This document shows positions 8,926 to 19,940 of a stretch of 63,565 nt of DNA, piece by piece. Location of the stretch: assembly GCA_018662365.1 (NCBI GenBank), contig JABJGH010000036.1, forward strand, positions 1-63,565, given 5' to 3'. The translations under genes and the position numbers were made by a program. Positions within the stretch are counted from its first letter, which is position 1. The number at the start of each line of letters is the position of its first letter. A model generated the notes under the pieces. It had not been told where the DNA came from. It worked only from the letters and a program-made list of their open reading frames with translations, and ran no database searches. This DNA comes from Chloroflexota bacterium (GTDB lineage: Bacteria; Chloroflexota; Anaerolineae; Anaerolineales; UBA11579).

Positions 8926-9990
8926 ATGACCAATTATATTATTAGACGCGTGATGATTATACCGATCCTGATGGCTGGGATTTCGATGTTAATCTTTGCT
9001 ATGCTTTCATTGCTCACCCCATACGAACGGGCTGCACTTTATGTGACAGATATACCCAAACGACAGGGTGCAATTGAAGGGATTATTGAAAAATATGGGC
9101 TTGACGATCCGATTTATGTCCAATATTGGCGATGGATGGTTGGTCAAAAAGATGAAGATACCGGGGAAGTAACCGGTGGTGTGTTGCGCGGGGATTTGGG
9201 GTGGTCAAAAGTTGGAAAAAGCACTGTAGCTGAAGTTATTGCCCGACGATTACCTGCTACTGCGGAATTAGCCATATGGTCTGCAATACCACTAATCGGG
9301 TTGGCGGTATGGATGGGGATCAAGGCGGCAGTTAATCATGACAAATTTGTTGATCAAATTTTGCGTTTGGCTGCGATTGCGGGTTGGTCTATACCAACCT
9401 TTGTGTTTGGTTTGTTGCTATTATTGAAATTTTATTCAGATTTAGATCTATTCCCGCCCGGAAGACTTTCGATTGGAATGAATGAATTTATCCAATCGGA
9501 TGCTTTCATTCAATATACAAAATTACATACTTTAGATGCATTACTAAATTTGCGATTTGATGTGTTCAAAGATGCTATTCGACACTTAGTTTTACCAGTT
9601 GTCACATTGTCTGTAGTGAGTTGGGCATTCTTGCTCAGAGTTACTCGCTCCTCAATGCTCGATACCCTTCGACAAGATTATATTACGACTGCAAGAGCAA
9701 AGGGTTTGCCAGAAAGTAAAGTTATCTCACGACACGCTGTACCAAATGCGCTCATTCCTGTTATTACTGTAGGTGGTTTGACGCTGATCGGTCTGTTTAA
9801 CGGTGTTGTGATCACAGAGACAATTTTCAATATCAAGGGCATTGGGTCTTTCTTGGCGCAAGCTGCTGTAGCGCTTGATGTTGTTTCAGTATTAGGTCTG
9901 ACATTATTCTCAAGTATGATATTAATTGTAGGAAACTTGGTTGTTGACGTGCTTTATAGTATTGTTGACCCAAGAATTCGTTTGGACTAG
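8926..9990 (+). CDS. dppB: Peptide-type ABC transporter permease DppB
   Basis: This is the first inner-membrane permease of the importer. It has an N-terminal membrane helix (MTNYIIRRVMIIPILMAGIS) and about six transmembrane segments in all. The conserved binding-protein-dependent EAA loop reads DYITTARAKGLPESKVISRH near residues 243-262, followed by VPNALIPVI. The C-terminal SIVDPRIRLD is typical. It starts at ATG 8926 with GAGGAAG upstream. A spacer with a stable hairpin separates it from dppA, and 48 nt separate it from dppC. Confidence 0.9.
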   Translation: MTNYIIRRVMIIPILMAGISMLIFAMLSLLTPYERAALYVTDIPKRQGAIEGIIEKYGLDDPIYVQYWRWMVGQKDEDTGEVTGGVLRGDLGWSKVGKSTVAEVIARRLPATAELAIWSAIPLIGLAVWMGIKAAVNHDKFVDQILRLAAIAGWSIPTFVFGLLLLLKFYSDLDLFPPGRLSIGMNEFIQSDAFIQYTKLHTLDALLNLRFDVFKDAIRHLVLPVVTLSVVSWAFLLRVTRSSMLDTLRQDYITTARAKGLPESKVISRHAVPNALIPVITVGGLTLIGLFNGVVITETIFNIKGIGSFLAQAAVALDVVSVLGLTLFSSMILIVGNLVVDVLYSIVDPRIRLD

Positions 9991-10038
9991 AAGAGTGCTG
10001 ACAACGATTTACAATTCACCTTTTGAGGTTACCACCCT

Positions 10039-11019
10039 ATGACATTTGGATATGTATTCAAAAAACTCATTAAAAATCCTATTGCATTTATCGGGTTATT
10101 GTTGCTGTTGGGATTTATAATTATGGCTGTTTGGGCTCCAGTTTTTGCTCCGGTTCCAGAAAATGCCCGTGATCCTTATATGATTCCCAGAGATGGATTT
10201 AGTGCAGTGCCCGTTCCTCCCAATGAGGATCATATTTTAGGGACTACTGAAGGACAATACGATATTTTCTATGGAATTATTTGGGGATCTCGAACCGCAT
10301 TTCGTATCGGTGTAGTGATCACCCTTTTTACAACCTTAATGGGCATTATGGTTGGATCAGTCGCTGCCTATTACGGCGGATGGATTGATGAAGTGTTAAT
10401 GAGAATTACGGAAATTTTCCAAACTTTCCCATTCTTGTTAACGGCAATTACCCTCACTTCTGTGCTTCAAGCGGTATACGGTCGCGGGGAAGCGGGTGCA
10501 TTAATTTATTCGGCAAAAATTCTAGCTTTCCTCACATTCGGTCACAGTTTAGCTGAAAAAATTAACCCTATTCAATTAACTATTCTAACCGGCATGATCT
10601 CGATCATTATGTTTGGATGGATGACAATTGCAAGGGTTACTCGTGGCAATATTCTTACAGTGAAGAATTATGAATATGCGATTGCTGCTGAGACAATTGG
10701 CGCAAAAAATCTGCGAATTTTATTCCGGCATCTGATGCCAAATGCAATTTTCCCAGTATTGGTGATTGCCTCAATGAATATTGGATCCTACGTATTGACC
10801 TTTGCAGCCCTGAGCTTCCTTGGTTTAGGAGCACAGCGAGGATATGCGGACTGGGGTCAAATGATCAGTTTTGCTAGAAATTGGATTCCATCCTTGGCAG
10901 AATATTCCCATATCGTTATTTACCCAGGTATGGCAATATTGTTATTCGTATTAGCCTGGAATTTGGTCGGTGATGCGCTAAGAGATATTCTCGATCCAAG
11001 AATGCGCGGCACAAAATAA
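10039..11019 (+). CDS. dppC: Peptide-type ABC transporter permease DppC
   Basis: This is the second permease subunit. An N-terminal helix (FIGLLLLLGFIIMAVWAPVF) is followed by a periplasmic segment with HILGTTEGQYDIF and a membrane domain. The EAA loop reads YEYAIAAETIGAKNLRILFR and leads into HLMPNAIFPVLV. The end LRDILDPRMRGTK is the usual DppC/OppC C-terminus. It is the last gene of the five-gene importer operon; a strong bidirectional terminator lies just downstream. Confidence 0.9.
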   Translation: MTFGYVFKKLIKNPIAFIGLLLLLGFIIMAVWAPVFAPVPENARDPYMIPRDGFSAVPVPPNEDHILGTTEGQYDIFYGIIWGSRTAFRIGVVITLFTTLMGIMVGSVAAYYGGWIDEVLMRITEIFQTFPFLLTAITLTSVLQAVYGRGEAGALIYSAKILAFLTFGHSLAEKINPIQLTILTGMISIIMFGWMTIARVTRGNILTVKNYEYAIAAETIGAKNLRILFRHLMPNAIFPVLVIASMNIGSYVLTFAALSFLGLGAQRGYADWGQMISFARNWIPSLAEYSHIVIYPGMAILLFVLAWNLVGDALRDILDPRMRGTK

Positions 11020-11063
11020 CTATTATTATGGGTAGTCAATCATAAGTCTAAATATTGGTCATA

Positions 11064-11094
11064 AAAAAAGACCTCTTTGTTGGAGGTTTTTTTT
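11064..11094. terminator. Bidirectional intrinsic terminator after dppC
   Basis: A run of A residues and GACCTC pair with GAGGT and an eight-T run around a short loop. It can serve both the dpp operon (+) and the convergent cytochrome gene (-). Confidence 0.85.
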
Positions 11095-11117
11095 ATTAGG
11101 ATAATTTAAAACTTGGT

Positions 11118-11822
11118 TTAATTATTGTCAGGTTTACTTTCTTTTTGCTTTTTAATAATGACCCTTAGCAAAATTATTAGTACTATGGATCCGCCAATGG
11201 CGATCCATAAAGATGAATTATTAGGTTCGGGGTTGATCGGATAATCACTGATATTTTCATCTGTGAGAACCAAACCCTCAGGTATTTCCCCTCGATTTCG
11301 CATTAAAAAGGCAGTGATCGCCATGGAAACCTCGGGATCTAATTGACCGGGATCCCACCAGGGCATTGTTGTACGAATGACGAGTTCAAGTTGTCTGGCA
11401 CTGTTGTATCCGATCAAAGCATTTTCGCCTAATAGGGGAGGTGCTTCTCTTGGAAATGTGAAACCTTGGGGGGGATGATTTGAGCCATGGCATTTAGATG
11501 TCCAACAATTACTATCTTCCATGAAACCTTTCTCGCGCCATTCATCCGTTAATCCTTGTCCCCAATTTCCATGACAGGCCACACAAATTTGATAATAGTT
11601 GTAATCTCCCAATTCATATTGAGTGGGATTTTCAGAGAGATATAAAAGGGGAAGATCGTCTGGATACAATTCAATCATTCCCTGCTCATAATATTCAATC
11701 TTTTCAGGAGTGAGGTCATCAGGGGGAATATATTCAGGCGGAGCAATTGTTTGGCAGGCTGCCAGGGCAAGTAAAAGAATACCTATGAAAAGAAGAAATT
11801 TTAATAGGCTTTTATTTCTCAT
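11118..11822 (-). CDS. Membrane-anchored lipoprotein c-type cytochrome
   Basis: The product has a lipoprotein signal (lipobox LAAC, Cys23), an extracytoplasmic domain and a C-terminal membrane helix (about 206-224, SLWIAIGGSIVLIILL) with a basic tail. Heme attachment is shown by CVACH (80-84) in a cytochrome c context (YYQICVACHGNWGQG). A second motif, C106-W-T-S-K-C111-H112, has CX4CH spacing and could bind another heme or form a disulfide. Met153 (TTMPWWDPG) is a plausible axial ligand. It likely carries electrons at the outer face of the membrane. No partner oxidase or reductase is nearby, so its role is unknown. Confidence 0.75.
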   Translation of the reverse strand: MRNKSLLKFLLFIGILLLALAACQTIAPPEYIPPDDLTPEKIEYYEQGMIELYPDDLPLLYLSENPTQYELGDYNYYQICVACHGNWGQGLTDEWREKGFMEDSNCWTSKCHGSNHPPQGFTFPREAPPLLGENALIGYNSARQLELVIRTTMPWWDPGQLDPEVSMAITAFLMRNRGEIPEGLVLTDENISDYPINPEPNNSSLWIAIGGSIVLIILLRVIIKKQKESKPDNN

Positions 11823-11943
11823 TATTTAGATCCTGATTAGATTTTGATTGAATTAATTTGTTGAATGGATTTCCCATAGCTGTAAATCATACCAGGATTT
11901 TTTTCATTTTGAAAATAATTTCATAAGCTTATTTTTCCATATT

Positions 11944-11979
11944 AAAAAAGACAAGTTATTTTAATACTTGTCTTTTTTT
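11944..11979. terminator. Intrinsic terminator of the ilv-leu operon
   Basis: A 13-bp stem, AAAAAAGACAAGT with ACTTGTCTTTTTT, encloses a 9-nt loop. It ends the long minus-strand operon after leuB and can also act in the other direction. Confidence 0.85.
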
Positions 11980-12002
11980 GGATTAAATTTGTTCTTTAAA
12001 AA

Positions 12003-13094
12003 TCAATCTAATCGTTCTAATATATGCCCGCTCAAAACTTCTGTAGATATTTCGGTCTCTCCATCGTTAACGAGATCTGCTGTTCGATAACCAGCGGTCA
12101 ATACATCGTCAATGACTTTTTCTATCGCCTTAGCTTCAGTTTCTAATCCCAAAGAATGTCGTAACATCATGGCTGTAGAAAGGATCGTGCCGATCGGGTT
12201 TGCAATTCCGAGACCTGCAATGTCTGGAGCCGAGCCATGGATAGGTTCATATACACCCCGGGGATAACCAAGCGAATTTAGTTGGTTTCCAATTGAGGCA
12301 GAGGGGAGGTTTCCGAGTGAGCCCGTCAAAATGGAAGCTTCATCCGTAAGAATATCTCCAAATAAATTAGCGGTGACGATCACATCAAATGTAGCCGGTC
12401 TTGTGAGTAAATGCATTGCGGCGGCATCCACCAATAGATGTTCTAATTCGATATCAGAGTGTTCTTTTGCGACCCTTGTAACCACTTCACGCCATAATCT
12501 TGAACTTTCCAGCACATTTGCTTTATCCACTGAGGTAAGTTTTCCGCTGCGTTCTCTCGCAAGGTTAAATGCAAGATTTGCAACCCTTTCAATTTCCGAT
12601 TCGTTATATACCATGGTGTCCAGAGATTGAATTTGACCATCAACTACCCTTCTTTCACTAGGCTGACCGAAATAAATACCTCCAGTTAGCTCGCGGACCA
12701 CTATAAAATCTACCCCTAATAATTTTTCTTCCTTTAGTGGAGATGCCGAAATCAAATCATGATGGGGGTTGATGGGTCGCAAATTCGCAAACAGATCTAA
12801 TTTTTTCCTCAGCCCCAATAATCCTTGTTCTGGGCGCATCTTTGCAGTTGGATCATCCCATTTTGGCCCTCCTACGGCCCCCAGAAGGACTGCGTCAGCT
12901 TCTAAACAAGCTTTTGAGGTTTCATGAGGCAAGGGATTTTGTTCTTTGTCTATGGCGATTCCACCGATCAATTGTTCCTCTATCTCAAATTGATGGTCAA
13001 ATTTGTGAGAGATTTGTTCTAGGATTTTTTGCGATACTTTTATGACTTCTGGGCCAATCCCATCCCCAGGTAAAATTACAATTTTTGCTTTCAT
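12003..13094 (-). CDS. leuB: 3-isopropylmalate dehydrogenase
   Basis: LeuB oxidatively decarboxylates 3-isopropylmalate in leucine synthesis. Beside cimA it probably also handles 3-methylmalate on the citramalate route to isoleucine. Motifs are complete: [10 protein letters not shown] at the N-terminus, [43 protein letters not shown] and [14 protein letters not shown] longer frame begins at 13139. The start is placed at ATG 13094 because it overlaps the cimA stop as ATGA and gives [12 protein letters not shown], the normal N-terminus (363 aa). It is the last gene of the operon. Confidence 0.95.
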   Translation of the reverse strand: MKAKIVILPGDGIGPEVIKVSQKILEQISHKFDHQFEIEEQLIGGIAIDKEQNPLPHETSKACLEADAVLLGAVGGPKWDDPTAKMRPEQGLLGLRKKLDLFANLRPINPHHDLISASPLKEEKLLGVDFIVVRELTGGIYFGQPSERRVVDGQIQSLDTMVYNESEIERVANLAFNLARERSGKLTSVDKANVLESSRLWREVVTRVAKEHSDIELEHLLVDAAAMHLLTRPATFDVIVTANLFGDILTDEASILTGSLGNLPSASIGNQLNSLGYPRGVYEPIHGSAPDIAGLGIANPIGTILSTAMMLRHSLGLETEAKAIEKVIDDVLTAGYRTADLVNDGETEISTEVLSGHILERLD

Positions 13095-14647
13095 AAGTTT
13101 GAGAGTCCGTATTCCATGCTGTCGACTAGTGCAAGCCAACTGGCCTCGATAATATTCGGGCTGGCGCCAACAGTGCTCCAGCGCTTATGTCCATTTTGCG
13201 TATCAATCAAAACCCGCGTGATAGATGCAGTGCCGTTGCTTCCATCAATGATCCTGACTTTATAATCTGCCAATTGAAATTCTTCTAATCTTGGATAGAT
13301 TGGAATCAACCCTTTTCTTAGGGCTGAGTCTAAAGCATTCACAGGGCCATTTCCTTCAGCAATTGTATGAATGACCTCATCGTTTACTCTGATCTTCACC
13401 ATTGCTTCGGCAAATACCCCGCGACCCTCCCGGTTTTCTACAGTAGCTGAAAAATCGATCAATTCGAAAGGAGCTTCGTAACCATCTTTCTTGCGATGGA
13501 GCATCAGGGCAATTGAGGCCTCGGCAGATTCGAAGGAGAATCCTCGTGATTCTAATGTTTTAATTTGTTCAAGAATCTCACTTAAATCTTCATTGTTTTC
13601 TATTGATATATCAAATTCATCTGCCTTGCTAAACAAATTTCCCCGCCCAGAAAGTTCAGATACGACTGTTCTCATTTGGTTACCAACTAGTTCAGGATCA
13701 ATATGTTGATAGCTATGGATGTTTCGTCGCATTGCTGCCACATGTATCCCGCCTTTATGGGCAAAAGCACTGTTTCCAACATAGGCGATATGATCATCGG
13801 GGGCAAGGTTAGCAATTTCAGCAACAAAATGAGATAGCTCAAATAATTGTTCCAAATTTCCCTTGGGCAAACAGGTATGACCAAATTTTATTTCTAAATT
13901 AGGAATAATGCTGCAAAGGTTAGCGTTTCCACATCTTTCCCCATATCCGTTAATGGTTCCCTGCACATGCATCGCACCTGACTGAACGCCAACTAATGTG
14001 TTTGCTACAGCACATTCTCCATCATTATGTGTATGGACACCGATATTTGCATCAGGAATTTCGTTTTTAATCTTAGCTATGATCTCTGATACCTCGTGGG
14101 GTAGGCTTCCGCCATTCGTGTCACAAAGCACGACGACATCAGCTCCCCCGTCAACAGCTGCCTTAAGGGTTTTGAGGGAATATAATTGATCCGCTTTATA
14201 CCCATCGAAAAAATGTTCAGCATCGTAAATCACTTCTCGCCCCTGATCAACAAGATATCGTACACTTTCTTGAATAATTCGCAGGTTTTCTTCCAATGTT
14301 GTTTGAAGCACATCTGTCACATGTAAGGTCCAGGTTTTTCCTACAACGGTGCATACCGGGGTGTTAGAGTCCAGAAGGGCTTTGATATTGGGGTCATCTT
14401 TGGGGTCAGATCCGGCTCGACAAGTCGAACCAAAGGAAGCGATTTTTGCATGTTTTAGATCAAGTTCATCCATTCGATCAAAAAATTCAACGTCTTTAGG
14501 ATTCGATCCAGGCCATCCGCCTTCAATATAATCAATCGCTATATCATCCAATTTTTGCGCAATCCGCAACTTATCGTTGCAGGATAATGAAATACCCTCT
14601 CTTTGTGTGCCATCTCTTAAGGTTGTATCATAGGTAAATATTTTCAT
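13091..14647 (-). CDS. cimA: (R)-citramalate synthase
   Basis: CimA condenses pyruvate and acetyl-CoA to citramalate, opening a threonine-independent route to 2-oxobutyrate and isoleucine. The TIM-barrel catalytic half begins with [18 protein letters not shown] and contains [16 protein letters not shown] and [15 protein letters not shown]. The C-terminal LeuA-type allosteric domain follows from about 400. The EGISLS and [10 protein letters not shown] segments are typical of citramalate synthase rather than isopropylmalate synthase. A separate true leuA lies upstream in the same operon, which supports the split of tasks. Length 518 fits the long CimA form. Confidence 0.92.
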   Translation of the reverse strand: MKIFTYDTTLRDGTQREGISLSCNDKLRIAQKLDDIAIDYIEGGWPGSNPKDVEFFDRMDELDLKHAKIASFGSTCRAGSDPKDDPNIKALLDSNTPVCTVVGKTWTLHVTDVLQTTLEENLRIIQESVRYLVDQGREVIYDAEHFFDGYKADQLYSLKTLKAAVDGGADVVVLCDTNGGSLPHEVSEIIAKIKNEIPDANIGVHTHNDGECAVANTLVGVQSGAMHVQGTINGYGERCGNANLCSIIPNLEIKFGHTCLPKGNLEQLFELSHFVAEIANLAPDDHIAYVGNSAFAHKGGIHVAAMRRNIHSYQHIDPELVGNQMRTVVSELSGRGNLFSKADEFDISIENNEDLSEILEQIKTLESRGFSFESAEASIALMLHRKKDGYEAPFELIDFSATVENREGRGVFAEAMVKIRVNDEVIHTIAEGNGPVNALDSALRKGLIPIYPRLEEFQLADYKVRIIDGSNGTASITRVLIDTQNGHKRWSTVGASPNIIEASWLALVDSMEYGLSNL

Positions 14648-14680
14648 AAGACTCTTTTGTTTCCAATTGTTATTAATAGA

Positions 14681-15283
14681 TTATTGAATTATCACGGATT
14701 TTCTTGTTTTTTCATATTCGGCGATATTAGCTTCAAAAGACAAGATATACCCTAGTTGATCAACACCATTTAGCAGACATTTTTTTGCAAATGGGTCGAT
14801 TTGAAAATCAAATTCCTGTCCAGCGGGCAAAAATACTTTTTGTGTTTCTAAATCTATTGAAATATTTGCTTCGGGTGCTTCCTCGCTAAGATCTAGGAGT
14901 GATTTATGTATTTCAGGATCAACAGTTATTGGTAGTAGATTATTTTTTAAGGCATTGTTTTTGAATATATCAGCGAAAGAGGTGCTGATCACCGCCTTAA
15001 TGCCATTGCCAGTAATCGCCCATGGGGCATGTTCGCGAGAAGAGCCGCATCCAAAATTATCACCTGCTAGCAATATTTCTGCATTTTGGTAAATCTTCTG
15101 GTTAATGATAAATTCCTGATTTGGAGAACCATCTGGATAGAACCGCCAATCTGCAAACAACCCCTCTGCGACGCTGACCTTATCGGTGGCTTTCAAATAC
15201 CTCGCAGGGATAATTTGGTCAGTGTCAATATTATTTCGAGGAAGGGGGATCACTTTTGAAGTGATCGTATTAAAATTATTCAT
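14681..15283 (-). CDS. leuD: 3-isopropylmalate dehydratase small subunit
   Basis: LeuD pairs with LeuC to isomerise 2- to 3-isopropylmalate, and probably citramalate to 3-methylmalate. Recognisable segments are LPRNNIDTDQIIPARYL, GDNFGCGSSREHAPWAI and STSFADIFKNNALKNNLLP. The 200-aa length is that of the bacterial LeuD with a C-terminal extension. It starts at ATG 15283, nine nt after leuC. Confidence 0.95.
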   Translation of the reverse strand: MNNFNTITSKVIPLPRNNIDTDQIIPARYLKATDKVSVAEGLFADWRFYPDGSPNQEFIINQKIYQNAEILLAGDNFGCGSSREHAPWAITGNGIKAVISTSFADIFKNNALKNNLLPITVDPEIHKSLLDLSEEAPEANISIDLETQKVFLPAGQEFDFQIDPFAKKCLLNGVDQLGYILSFEANIAEYEKTRKSVIIQ

Positions 15284-15292
15284 AGTATTTTC

Positions 15293-16708
15293 CTAAAGGT
15301 AACCCCTTGCATCAGCAACCTTTCCGGCAATTGCTGATGCTGCTGCAGTGAGGGGGGAGGCTAAGAATGTGCGCCCACCCTTTCCCTGTCTTCCTTCAAA
15401 ATTACGGTTACTTGTGCTGACTGCATACTGTCCGGGAGATAATTGATCCCCATTCATGGCCAAGCACATCGAACATCCTGCTTCCCGCCATTCTGCACCG
15501 GCCGCCTTAAAAATAATGTCTAATCCTTCCGCTTCAGCTTGTTTTTTAATTAACTGAGAACCAGGAACTACCAACATGCGAACGCTGTCTGCTACTTTTC
15601 TGTCTTTTAGGATTTCGGCTGCTTGTCGTAAATCAGAGATTCGGGAATTCGTACAGCTTCCTAAAAACACTACATCAATAGGGTGCCCCATTATTTTTTT
15701 CCCAGGGGAAATTCCCATATAATCAAGGGCTTTTTCAGTAGAAACTTTGCTATCAGGATCAGCAATGGAGATCAGATATGGGATCGATTCTGTAATTTGG
15801 ATGCCCATCCCTGGGTTGGTACCATAAGTGACCATAGGCTCGATATCTTCCGCATTCAATATCAATTGAGCGTCATAAATTGCGCCTTCATCTGTTGTTA
15901 ATGATTTCCAATTCTCAACAGCCGTTTCCCATTCCTCTCCTTTTGGAGAGAATTCTTTCCCTTTTAAGTATTCAAAAGTTGTTTCGTCCGGGGCCACCAT
16001 TCCTGCTCTCGCCCCCCCTTCAATGGACATATTACAAATTGTCATTCGCTCTTCCATAGAAAGAGACCTGATCGCGGAACCTGTGAATTCAAACACATGG
16101 CCGGTACCACCTCCTGTGCCGATTTTAGCGATCACGGTCAGGATGATATCTTTTGCAGTCACCCCTTTTTTTAGCTTTCCATCTACGCGCACTTCGTAAG
16201 ATTTTGGCTTGTATTGCAGCAGACATTGGCTACCCAAGACATGCTCAACTTCGCTGGTGCCAATCCCAAATGCAAGGGCCCCAAAGGCGCCATGGGTAGA
16301 AGTATGGCTATCACCACAAACAATCGTCATTCCTGGCTGGGAAACCCCTTTTTCAGGGGCAACCACATGTACGATCCCATTGTCGGGGGAACCAAATTCA
16401 TATAATTTGATGCCAAATTCTTTGCAATTGATCGCCATTTGGTCCATTTGAATCTTTGACATATTATCTATAATGTCGGATTCCAATAAACTTATCGTAG
16501 GGGTGGAGTGATCCATTACGCCAAGGGTTTTATCGGGGCGACGAACCTTCATTTCTCTTTGGCGTAAGCCAGAAAAAGCTTGTGGGGAGGTCACCTCATG
16601 AATTAGGTGTAGGTCAATATATAGTATTGTGGGTGAGTCTGCTTCTTCTGAAACAATATGCCGCTCCCACACCTTATCAAATAATGTTTTTGGTTTTACG
16701 ATATTCAT
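15293..16708 (-). CDS. leuC: 3-isopropylmalate dehydratase large subunit
   Basis: This is the aconitase-family [4Fe-4S] subunit. The cluster cysteines are in FLGSCTNSR and in [10 protein letters not shown]. Other motifs are [30 protein letters not shown] and [16 protein letters not shown]. The longest frame begins at a TTG (16723) inside leuA. ATG 16708 is preferred because it gives [17 protein letters not shown], the normal N-terminus, and begins seven nt after the leuA stop. It is co-transcribed with leuA and leuD. Confidence 0.95.
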   Translation of the reverse strand: MNIVKPKTLFDKVWERHIVSEEADSPTILYIDLHLIHEVTSPQAFSGLRQREMKVRRPDKTLGVMDHSTPTISLLESDIIDNMSKIQMDQMAINCKEFGIKLYEFGSPDNGIVHVVAPEKGVSQPGMTIVCGDSHTSTHGAFGALAFGIGTSEVEHVLGSQCLLQYKPKSYEVRVDGKLKKGVTAKDIILTVIAKIGTGGGTGHVFEFTGSAIRSLSMEERMTICNMSIEGGARAGMVAPDETTFEYLKGKEFSPKGEEWETAVENWKSLTTDEGAIYDAQLILNAEDIEPMVTYGTNPGMGIQITESIPYLISIADPDSKVSTEKALDYMGISPGKKIMGHPIDVVFLGSCTNSRISDLRQAAEILKDRKVADSVRMLVVPGSQLIKKQAEAEGLDIIFKAAGAEWREAGCSMCLAMNGDQLSPGQYAVSTSNRNFEGRQGKGGRTFLASPLTAAASAIAGKVADARGYL

Positions 16709-16715
16709 CGTTTGA

Positions 16716-18338
16716 TCAGCCAACCTTCACTGAGATTGTTTTAGGATCTTCATATTTTCCGCTCGCCAATAAAAGTTTATTTAGTGCTGATAAATATGAT
16801 TTTGCACAGGCAACAATAATATCGGGGTCAATTCCGTGTCCGCCAAAAGTGCGGGTTTGGAAGAAATTATTTTGGGGAGATTTTCGTTTTGGAATCGAGC
16901 CATTTTCAGCTTCAAGACGAACCGATACTTCTCCCATTGCATCTATGCCTTCTGTAATTGCGTTAACACTAAATTCTAATAGGGTGTTGGGTGCATCCAC
17001 AATTTGATCAATTGCGCTAAAGGTGGCATCCACGGGTCCGGTGCCAACTGCAGCTTGTACGTGGATATCTCCATCCGGCCCGCAAAGTCTAACTGTTGCA
17101 GTTGGCAAACCCATTGTTCCACAACTCACTTGTAATCCATCCAAACTATAAAATTCTAAGGGTTGCGAAATTTGATCTGCAATCAGTGCTTCTAGATCAA
17201 TATCTGTAATCACCTTTTTTCTATCTGCAACATCTTTAAAGCGTTTAAAAGATATGTTCAAGTCTTCATCAGAAAGTTCGTAGCCCATTTCTTCCAGATG
17301 AGCTTTGAATGCGTGCCGCCCAGAATGCTTGCCCAAGACTAATTTCGAATTGCTTAGACCGACCATGGCGGGTTCCATAATCTCATACGTATTCTGATTT
17401 TTTAACATCCCATCTTGATGGATGCCAGCTTCATGTGCAAACGCATTTGCCCCGACAATTGCTTTATTGGGTTGGATTACAATGCCGGTGTAGTTTGAAA
17501 CCATCCTGCTTGTTCGTGTCAAAAGGGTGGTATCTATGCCCGTTTCAAGCTCATATATCTGGCGACGAGTTCTGATCGCCATTACAACCTCTTCTAGAGA
17601 AGTGTTGCCAGCTCTCTCCCCAATGCCATTCATTGTCACTTCAGCCTGACGAGCACCCGCCTGGATCCCGGCTAGGGCATTTGCAGTTGCCAGTCCAAGA
17701 TCATCATGGCAATGCACCGAAACCACCACATTTTCAATTCCTGGCGTATTTGCCATGATGCCTTCAATCAGTGCACCAAATTCCTCGGGAGTAGTATAAC
17801 CAACGGTATCTGGAATATTTAGGGTAGTAGCACCGGCCTTGATCGCTTCCCCTAGTACCAAATAGAGGAAGTCGTGGTCGCTGCGCCCTGCATCTTCAGG
17901 AGAGAATTCAATATCATCACAATATTCTTTCGCATAGGCAACCATTTCTTTCACTTTCTCAACAACTTCCTCGGGATCCATCTTCAATTTGTATTTCATA
18001 TGGATAGGGGAGGTGGCTAAAAAAGTGTGGATGCGGGGGTTTTCTGCATTCTGAACACCTTCCCATGCCGCATCTATATCCCCTTTATTTGCACGTGCTA
18101 ACCCACAAATTATGGGTGCTGAGCCTGATTTCGAGTTTCCTATTTCTTTCGCGATTTGTTGCACGGCCTGAAGGTCATCAGGAGAGGCAGCCGGAAATCC
18201 TGCTTCAATTACATCCACACCCAATTTTGCAAGTGCGCGGGCAATCTCCAGTTTTTCCGCGGAAGTCAATGTAGCCCCTGGAGATTGCTCTCCGTCTCTT
18301 AGGGTTGTATCAAAGATCTTTACATAGTTATTATTCAT
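16716..18338 (-). CDS. leuA: 2-isopropylmalate synthase
   Basis: LeuA performs the first committed step of leucine synthesis (2-oxoisovalerate + acetyl-CoA). The HMGL-like barrel begins [18 protein letters not shown] and has [20 protein letters not shown] and [18 protein letters not shown]. The C-terminal LeuA dimer/allosteric domain begins at about 390, consistent with leucine feedback. Length (540) matches the long bacterial LeuA1 type. It lies six nt after ilvC and just before leuC. Confidence 0.95.
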   Translation of the reverse strand: MNNNYVKIFDTTLRDGEQSPGATLTSAEKLEIARALAKLGVDVIEAGFPAASPDDLQAVQQIAKEIGNSKSGSAPIICGLARANKGDIDAAWEGVQNAENPRIHTFLATSPIHMKYKLKMDPEEVVEKVKEMVAYAKEYCDDIEFSPEDAGRSDHDFLYLVLGEAIKAGATTLNIPDTVGYTTPEEFGALIEGIMANTPGIENVVVSVHCHDDLGLATANALAGIQAGARQAEVTMNGIGERAGNTSLEEVVMAIRTRRQIYELETGIDTTLLTRTSRMVSNYTGIVIQPNKAIVGANAFAHEAGIHQDGMLKNQNTYEIMEPAMVGLSNSKLVLGKHSGRHAFKAHLEEMGYELSDEDLNISFKRFKDVADRKKVITDIDLEALIADQISQPLEFYSLDGLQVSCGTMGLPTATVRLCGPDGDIHVQAAVGTGPVDATFSAIDQIVDAPNTLLEFSVNAITEGIDAMGEVSVRLEAENGSIPKRKSPQNNFFQTRTFGGHGIDPDIIVACAKSYLSALNKLLLASGKYEDPKTISVKVG

Positions 18339-18344
18339 AATTTA

Positions 18345-19361
<1,017 letters not shown>

Positions 19362-19910
19362 TTAATTCACCTTTGTATTTTTATTGTTATTTGATTGATG
19401 ACCATTTGCTCCAGGTGTATGCCTTACACCGGGGGAGTCTCCTCGCATCATTGCAACTTGGCCGGTTCGCACCATTTCAAGAATGCCAAAGGGGCTGAGC
19501 AATTCTACAAGTCCTTCAATTTTTTCCTCTGTGCCAGCGATCTCAACAATCACAGAATCAGAAGCGACATCCACAATTTTTGCCCTAAATATATTAGCCA
19601 GATTTACGACTTCGGCTCTTTTTATTGCATCAACCTTTACTTTGATCAGTGCGAGATCTCTTGTAACGGTGGGTTGGTTCGTCAGGTCTTGCACATCGAT
19701 CACGTTTACCAATTTATATAGATTCGCTTCAACGATCTTCGCATTGTTTCCTTTATTCTCCACTACGATCGTCATCCGTGAGATATCTGGGTTCTCTGTC
19801 TGACCAACATTTAAAGATTCAATGTTGAAATTGCGTCGTCTAAAAAGGGAAGCGACTCTATTTAGCACGCCTGGTTTATTTTCTACTTTAGCAATTAATG
19901 TATGTTGCAT
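19362..19910 (-). CDS. ilvN: Acetolactate synthase small (regulatory) subunit
   Basis: IlvN activates IlvB and confers valine feedback. The ACT domain is at the N-terminus (VENKPGVLNRVASLFRRRNF, NIESLNVG), with the C-terminal IlvH/IlvN domain after about 80 (FGILEMVRTGQVAMMRG). The last ~20 residues are a polar Asn/Lys-rich tail. It follows ilvB by 30 nt and precedes ilvC by three nt. Confidence 0.95.
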   Translation of the reverse strand: MQHTLIAKVENKPGVLNRVASLFRRRNFNIESLNVGQTENPDISRMTIVVENKGNNAKIVEANLYKLVNVIDVQDLTNQPTVTRDLALIKVKVDAIKRAEVVNLANIFRAKIVDVASDSVIVEIAGTEEKIEGLVELLSPFGILEMVRTGQVAMMRGDSPGVRHTPGANGHQSNNNKNTKVN

Positions 19911-19940
19911 AATTTATTCCTCTTTTAATAGCCGATGCCC

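Noticed and set aside
13095..13139. 15-codon N-terminal extension of leuB
   Set aside because: The extension lies in the cimA coding end and does not resemble LeuB; the ATGA overlap start gives the normal N-terminus.
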